From assembly GCA_049975345.1 (NCBI GenBank), contig JBNGDP010000079.1, forward strand, positions 1 through 17,684: a stretch of 17,684 nucleotides of DNA, in the 5' to 3' direction. The notes under the pieces were generated by a model. That model was not told where the DNA came from and searched no databases. It worked only from the letters and a program-made list of their open reading frames with translations. A program made the position numbers and the translations under genes. Each line of letters starts with the position of its first letter. Position 1 is the first letter of the stretch. Below are positions 14,090-17,684 of this stretch, piece after piece. This stretch comes from Oceanipulchritudo sp049975345. GTDB taxonomy: Bacteria > Verrucomicrobiota > Verrucomicrobiia > Opitutales > Oceanipulchritudinaceae.

Positions 14090-15382
14090 ATGAATCTGTT
14101 GATCTTCCACCTGCACGACATGGGACGGTACTGCAGCCCGTACGGGTATCCCATGCCGACGCCGAACATGCAGGCCTTTGCCGACCGGGCGACGACCTTC
14201 CGCAACGCCCATGCGGCGGCGCCGACCTGTTCCCCGAGCCGGGCGGCATTGCTGACCGGCCAAACCGCGCACCAGGCGGGCATGCTGGGGCTTCGCCACA
14301 GGGGATTCGACCTTGCCGACTATTCGCAGCACCTGGGCAACCACCTCAAGCGGAACGGGTACGAAACGGTATATGCCGGTGTGCAACACGAGTTCGATCC
14401 GGAGAGCGAACAGGAACTTCCCTACCAACGGAAACTGGAGTCGACGAGTACGGAGGGGAGCTGGGACCAGCAGGCCTCCCGGGCGGCGGCGGAGTATCTC
14501 GACCAGGTGGGCGACCAGCCCTTCTTCCTCTGGGCGGGAACCATTTATCCGCACCGCCCGTTCCTTGAATCGGACAAGGGCAAGCGCAATCCCGACCACA
14601 TCCAGCCGCCGGCTCCGCTTCCCGACACCCCGCAGACCCGGCAGGACATGGCCGATTACATGGAATCAGTCGAACATGCGGACGCCTGCTTTGGTCGGGT
14701 GATGGAGGCATTGGATCGCAACGGCCTGCGGGACAAGACCATCGTCATCCTCACCACCGACCACGGTATCGCCTTCCCGGAAATGAAATGCAACCTTACC
14801 CAGCACGGCACCGGCGTGGCCCTGATCATCGACTTCCCGGGAAATCCTTTACGCGGACGGGCCTGCGACGCACTTGTTTCGCACATGGATGTTTTCCCGA
14901 CCCTCTGTGAACTGCTTGAATTGGAGAAGCCGGGTTACCTGACCGGGAAAAGCCTGCTGCCATTGCTCAAAGGGGAGAAGGAGGAGGTCCGGGAGGACAC
15001 TTTTGCCGAAGTGAGTTACCACGCGGGACGGGATGTCATGCGCAGTGTACGGACCCGTCGCTACAATTTTGTCCGCATCCTGGATCAGGATCCGCATGTC
15101 GCGATGGTGAACATCGACCCCGGGCTCAGCAAGTCGCTGCTCATGGAACACGGCCTGGGCATCGAGACCCTGCGCGAGCGCGTGCAGTTGTATGATCTTC
15201 TTTTTGATCCGCTGGAGCGGCACAACCTGTCCACCGATCCGGCTTACCGGGATATCCGTATTTCCATGGAACAACGCCTCAAGCGCTGGATGGTCCTGAC
15301 CGACGACCCGGCCATCCGCGGCCATGTGGAGGCTCCGGAGGAGGCCGTGGTGGATCCGCGGGATGCGGTTGATCCGGGATGA
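14090..15382 (+). CDS. Sulfatase (S1 family, N-sulfoglucosamine sulfohydrolase-like)
   Basis: A 430-aa S1 sulfatase that would hydrolyse sulfate esters or N-sulfate from a glycan. The formylglycine signature is CSPSRAALLTG with Cys47, Pro49 and Arg51, so a maturase is needed for activity; none is in this window. Metal-site candidates are Asp10 (HLHDMGRY) and the TTDHG motif. The layout resembles heparan N-sulfatase-like members (TAHQAGMLGLRHRGF after the signature, KCNLTQHGTGVALII later). Substrate cannot be read from this. ATG 14090 (MNLLIFHLHD) is preferred since family members begin right at this strand; ATG 14084 adds two residues, and the longest reading begins at TTG 14015. No signal peptide is visible, suggesting cytoplasmic action on imported oligosaccharides. 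It is followed by the esterase gene on the same strand. Confidence 0.9.
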   Translation: MNLLIFHLHDMGRYCSPYGYPMPTPNMQAFADRATTFRNAHAAAPTCSPSRAALLTGQTAHQAGMLGLRHRGFDLADYSQHLGNHLKRNGYETVYAGVQHEFDPESEQELPYQRKLESTSTEGSWDQQASRAAAEYLDQVGDQPFFLWAGTIYPHRPFLESDKGKRNPDHIQPPAPLPDTPQTRQDMADYMESVEHADACFGRVMEALDRNGLRDKTIVILTTDHGIAFPEMKCNLTQHGTGVALIIDFPGNPLRGRACDALVSHMDVFPTLCELLELEKPGYLTGKSLLPLLKGEKEEVREDTFAEVSYHAGRDVMRSVRTRRYNFVRILDQDPHVAMVNIDPGLSKSLLMEHGLGIETLRERVQLYDLLFDPLERHNLSTDPAYRDIRISMEQRLKRWMVLTDDPAIRGHVEAPEEAVVDPRDAVDPG

Positions 15383-15441
15383 TGGAAACAACGAATTTCA
15401 CGAATAGCACGAATGTTTTCCAGCTTGGAATCCAAAAGGAA
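15383..15441 (+). repeat. ACGAAT tandem repeat between sulfatase and esterase genes
   Basis: Three copies of ACGAAT occur at an exact 9-base period near 15389-15412 (ACGAAT TTC ACGAAT AGC ACGAAT). Read in frame this gives the peptide TNFTNSTN. Such CACGAAT-type short repeats are, to my knowledge, scattered in Verrucomicrobia and Planctomycetes genomes and usually sit between genes. This argues that the stretch is intergenic and that the esterase starts downstream of it. Confidence 0.4.
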
Positions 15442-16197
15442 ATGAAATCGATCCAGTACAAGGCGACACCGGGAGGAGCAGCCCTTTCTCTTCATGTTTT
15501 TCAACCGGAACCGTCCCGATCAGCGGGTTATGGAAAAGCCGTCCTGTTTTTTCACGGCGGCGGATGGAACGGCGGGACGCCGGAGCAGTTTTTTCCGCAA
15601 TGCCGGGAACTGGCGCAGCGCGGCTGGGTCGCGATGTCGGCCGAATACCGGGTCAGGCAGCGTCATGGTACGCCGCCGACCGCTTCGGTCGCGGATGCCC
15701 GCAGTTGCGTGCGCTGGGTGCTGGCCCACGCGGAGGAACTGGGGATTGATCCGGATCGACTGGTGTTGTCGGGCGGTTCCGCCGGCGGGCACCTGGCCCT
15801 GGCCAGCCTGATCACGGATGCCTTCGACGACCCGCGGGAGGATTCCTCCATCGAGCCGCGGGCCGCCGGGCTGGTGCTCTTCAACCCGGTTGCCGACGCC
15901 GGGCCGGAGGGATACGGGTACGAACAGGTGAGGGATGTGCTGGAGGATTTTTCCCCGCTGCATGCCATGAAAAAACCACTACCCCCGATCCTTATCCTGA
16001 CCGGCGCGGCCGATACCACAACCCCCGTCGCCGGCATGCGCGCCTTCCGGGACAAGGCGGTTCAGTTTGGGGGAGCGTGCGAATTGATCGAGTACGAGGG
16101 ACAGGGGCACGGGTTCTTCAACTACAACGATGGAAACAATCCCTGTTACCGCCAGACGCTGGATGAGATGATACGTTTCCTGGAGCGGATCTTCTAA
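15442..16197 (+). CDS. Alpha/beta-hydrolase, probable carbohydrate esterase
   Basis: A 251-aa alpha/beta-hydrolase with a complete active site. The oxyanion motif is HGGGW (38-42), the nucleophile Ser113 lies in GGSAGG, the acid is probably Asp191 (TGAADTTTP), and the base is His223 (GQGHGF). This pattern is that of the hormone-sensitive-lipase/acetyl-esterase type. Next to a sulfatase, the likely job is removing acetyl or other acyl groups from oligosaccharides (inference). There is no signal peptide. An earlier ATG at 15379 overlaps the sulfatase stop as ATGA and would add 21 residues, but that extension is encoded by the ACGAAT repeat, so ATG 15442 is preferred. The alternative start remains possible because coupled overlaps are used elsewhere in the window. 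Confidence 0.87.
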   Translation: MKSIQYKATPGGAALSLHVFQPEPSRSAGYGKAVLFFHGGGWNGGTPEQFFPQCRELAQRGWVAMSAEYRVRQRHGTPPTASVADARSCVRWVLAHAEELGIDPDRLVLSGGSAGGHLALASLITDAFDDPREDSSIEPRAAGLVLFNPVADAGPEGYGYEQVRDVLEDFSPLHAMKKPLPPILILTGAADTTTPVAGMRAFRDKAVQFGGACELIEYEGQGHGFFNYNDGNNPCYRQTLDEMIRFLERIF

Positions 16198-16236
16198 GTG
16201 TCGCCGGCATCCCTGCCCGCGGTGGCTTTGTGGATT

Positions 16237-16272
16237 ACGGGCAAGGATGCCCGTACCCCCCTGGATGCCCGT
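16237..16272. terminator. Hairpin between convergent esterase and astD genes
   Basis: A perfect 7-bp stem (ACGGGCA 16237-16243, loop AGGA, TGCCCGT 16248-16254) lies in the 74-bp gap between two converging genes. The sequence GGATGCCCGT is repeated directly at 16245-16254 and 16263-16272, the second copy touching the astD stop codon. No T-run follows on either strand, so it is either a factor-dependent terminator or a REP-like element rather than a standard intrinsic terminator. Confidence 0.4.
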
Positions 16273-17660
16273 TACACCTTGGGTTCCTCGATGGAGGCGA
16301 CGGGGTAGGCGCAGTAATCGGCGGCGAACCAGGCGGAGGGGCGGAGGTTGCCGGAATCCTTGATGCCGCCGAAGGGGGCGGCGCTGCTGGCACCGGTCAG
16401 GGGGGTGTTCCAATTGATGATACCGGCCCGCAGGCGCGGCCAGGCGTGGTCATATCGGGACCGTTCGTCGGAGAGCAGGCCGGCGGCGAGTCCGTAACGG
16501 GTGTCATTGGCGCGGTCGATGGCGCTGTCGAGGTCCGGCACCCGGATCACCTGGAGGAGGGGCCCGAAGATCTCCTCGTCGGGGGGATTGGAAAGGCCGC
16601 TGACTTCAAGGATTCCGGGGGAGATGAAACCGGTCCCTTGACGCATCCCCTCGGCCGGCAGCAGCGGGGTGGCTCCCAGTTGGAGCAGGGTTTCCTGAGC
16701 GGAAAGGATTTTCTCCACAAAGTCCGGGCTGGCCAAGGGGCCCATGAAGGGGGGCGGATCGGCAAAGGGGTCATCGATTCGCAGGGCCTTGGCGCGACCG
16801 ATCAGACGATCGATGAAACCGTGTACTTTGGGCGCCTCGATGACAAGCAGCCGGCGGGCGCAAGTGCAGCGCTGGCCCGTCGTGATGAAGGCGCTCTGGA
16901 TGGTGATTTCCGCGGCCGCGTCCAAATTCCCGATGTTCCCGGTATCCACGATGAGGGGATTGTTGCCTCCCATCTCGAGGGCGAGGATTTTGCCGGGTGT
17001 ATCCGCAAACTGGCGGGCCAGCAGCTTGCCGGTGGCGGCGCTTCCGGTGAAGAAGACCCCGTCGAGTTCGGGATTCCGAACCAGCGCCCTGGCGGTTTCC
17101 GCACCGCCTTGAAGGACCTGCAGGACGCCCTTAGGGAGTCCCGCCTCCTTCCAGCAGGCCAGGGTGGCCTCGGCCACCGCGGGGGCCAGTTCACTCGGTT
17201 TGAACACGACTGCATTGCCGGCCAGCAGGGCCGGGCAGATGTGGCCGTTGGGCAGGTGGCCCGGGAAGTTGTAGGGGCCCAGGACGGCAACCGCGCCGTG
17301 CGGCTTGAAGCGCGTGTACGCCTTGCCGGCGGGCAGTTCCGCACATCTCTCGGCGTGTGAGCGGATGCTGATCTCGATCTTTCCGATCATGGAGGCCACT
17401 TCGGCCCGTGCTTCCGGGAGGGTCTTGCCGACCTCCCTGGCGATCAGTCCGGCCAGTCCCTCCTTCCGCACCTCAAGGACCTTGGAAAACTGACGGAGAG
17501 CATGGATGCGATCGTTCAAGGGCCTGGCGGCCCATTCCGGGAACACCCGGCGGGCGAGGGAGACGGATGTAGCGATATCTTTGTTACCCGCAGCCGGACC
17601 TTGCCAGACAACGGAGCCGTCGGCGGGATTGATGGAGACAATTCCTTCAGAGTGCGGCAT
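16272..17660 (-). CDS. astD: N-succinylglutamate 5-semialdehyde dehydrogenase
   Basis: A 462-aa aldehyde dehydrogenase that would oxidise N-succinylglutamate semialdehyde to N-succinylglutamate with NAD+, the fourth step of the AST arginine catabolic pathway. AstD-specific stretches are GPYNFPGHLPNGHICPALLAGN (128-149) and the C-terminal NLRPSAWFAADYCAYPVAS. The general ALDH site is intact: FTGSAATG (204-211), Glu229 (LEMGG) and catalytic Cys265 (GQRCTC). It is about 30 residues shorter than the E. coli enzyme as I remember it, lacking the first strand (usual WINGDW-type start); an in-frame stop 21 bases before the ATG rules out a simple upstream extension. No other ast genes are in the window, but the upstream side is cut off by the window end. 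Some ALDH paralogues with this look may use other semialdehydes. Confidence 0.88.
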   Translation of the reverse strand: MPHSEGIVSINPADGSVVWQGPAAGNKDIATSVSLARRVFPEWAARPLNDRIHALRQFSKVLEVRKEGLAGLIAREVGKTLPEARAEVASMIGKIEISIRSHAERCAELPAGKAYTRFKPHGAVAVLGPYNFPGHLPNGHICPALLAGNAVVFKPSELAPAVAEATLACWKEAGLPKGVLQVLQGGAETARALVRNPELDGVFFTGSAATGKLLARQFADTPGKILALEMGGNNPLIVDTGNIGNLDAAAEITIQSAFITTGQRCTCARRLLVIEAPKVHGFIDRLIGRAKALRIDDPFADPPPFMGPLASPDFVEKILSAQETLLQLGATPLLPAEGMRQGTGFISPGILEVSGLSNPPDEEIFGPLLQVIRVPDLDSAIDRANDTRYGLAAGLLSDERSRYDHAWPRLRAGIINWNTPLTGASSAAPFGGIKDSGNLRPSAWFAADYCAYPVASIEEPKV

Positions 17661-17684
17661 CGCTTGAGGAATAGTACATCAAGG

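Noticed and set aside
16230..17360. 376-codon open frame opposite astD
   Set aside because: It is Gly/Ala/Val-rich with no domain and is antisense to a well-conserved dehydrogenase.

Overview
The window reads as a stretch of a free-living Verrucomicrobiota chromosome, most likely the Opitutales/Puniceicoccales side. This is inferred from three things: the style of the TonB-dependent receptor N-terminus, the secreted proteins with tryptophan-rich C-termini, and the mix of polysaccharide lyase, sulfatase and fucosidase without a SusC/SusD pair. It is GC-rich, has weak Shine-Dalgarno signals, and holds 15 well-supported protein genes plus one doubtful ORF. I saw no rRNA, tRNA, CRISPR array or insertion sequence.

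Layout. 1-327 has no gene but carries a REP-like nested inverted repeat and a terminator. 328-1131 (-) is a small secreted protein, divergent from a PL6-type lyase with a PKD domain (1323-3194) and a secreted protein of unknown function (3218-4279). All three end in the same roughly 42-residue Trp/Tyr-rich domain. A LacI-family regulator follows (4392-5438). A 2-hydroxyacid dehydrogenase (5452-6438, -) is divergent from an operon of a TonB-dependent receptor (6592-9033), a two-domain DUF1961 protein (9058-10431) and a cytoplasmic beta-propeller related to lyases (10428-11678). Next come a GH29 alpha-L-fucosidase (11693-13000, -), a VapBC toxin-antitoxin pair (13252-13904, -), a sulfatase and an alpha/beta-hydrolase (14090-16197, +), and astD (16272-17660, -).

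How it works together (inference). The genes from 328 to about 16200 look like a dispersed polysaccharide-utilisation locus for an acidic, sulfated and probably fucose-containing glycan. The PL6 enzyme and companion proteins would act outside or in the periplasm, the TonB receptor would import oligosaccharides, and the propeller, fucosidase, sulfatase, esterase and dehydrogenase would finish the breakdown. VapBC and astD look unrelated.

The most striking non-coding signal is an 18-bp motif, approximately GCTTTACGRTTNAASCGG. It occurs four times, as two inverted pairs about 30 bp apart, and only in the two divergent intergenic regions that flank the LacI gene. It is probably the operator of that regulator and would tie both divergent units into one regulon.
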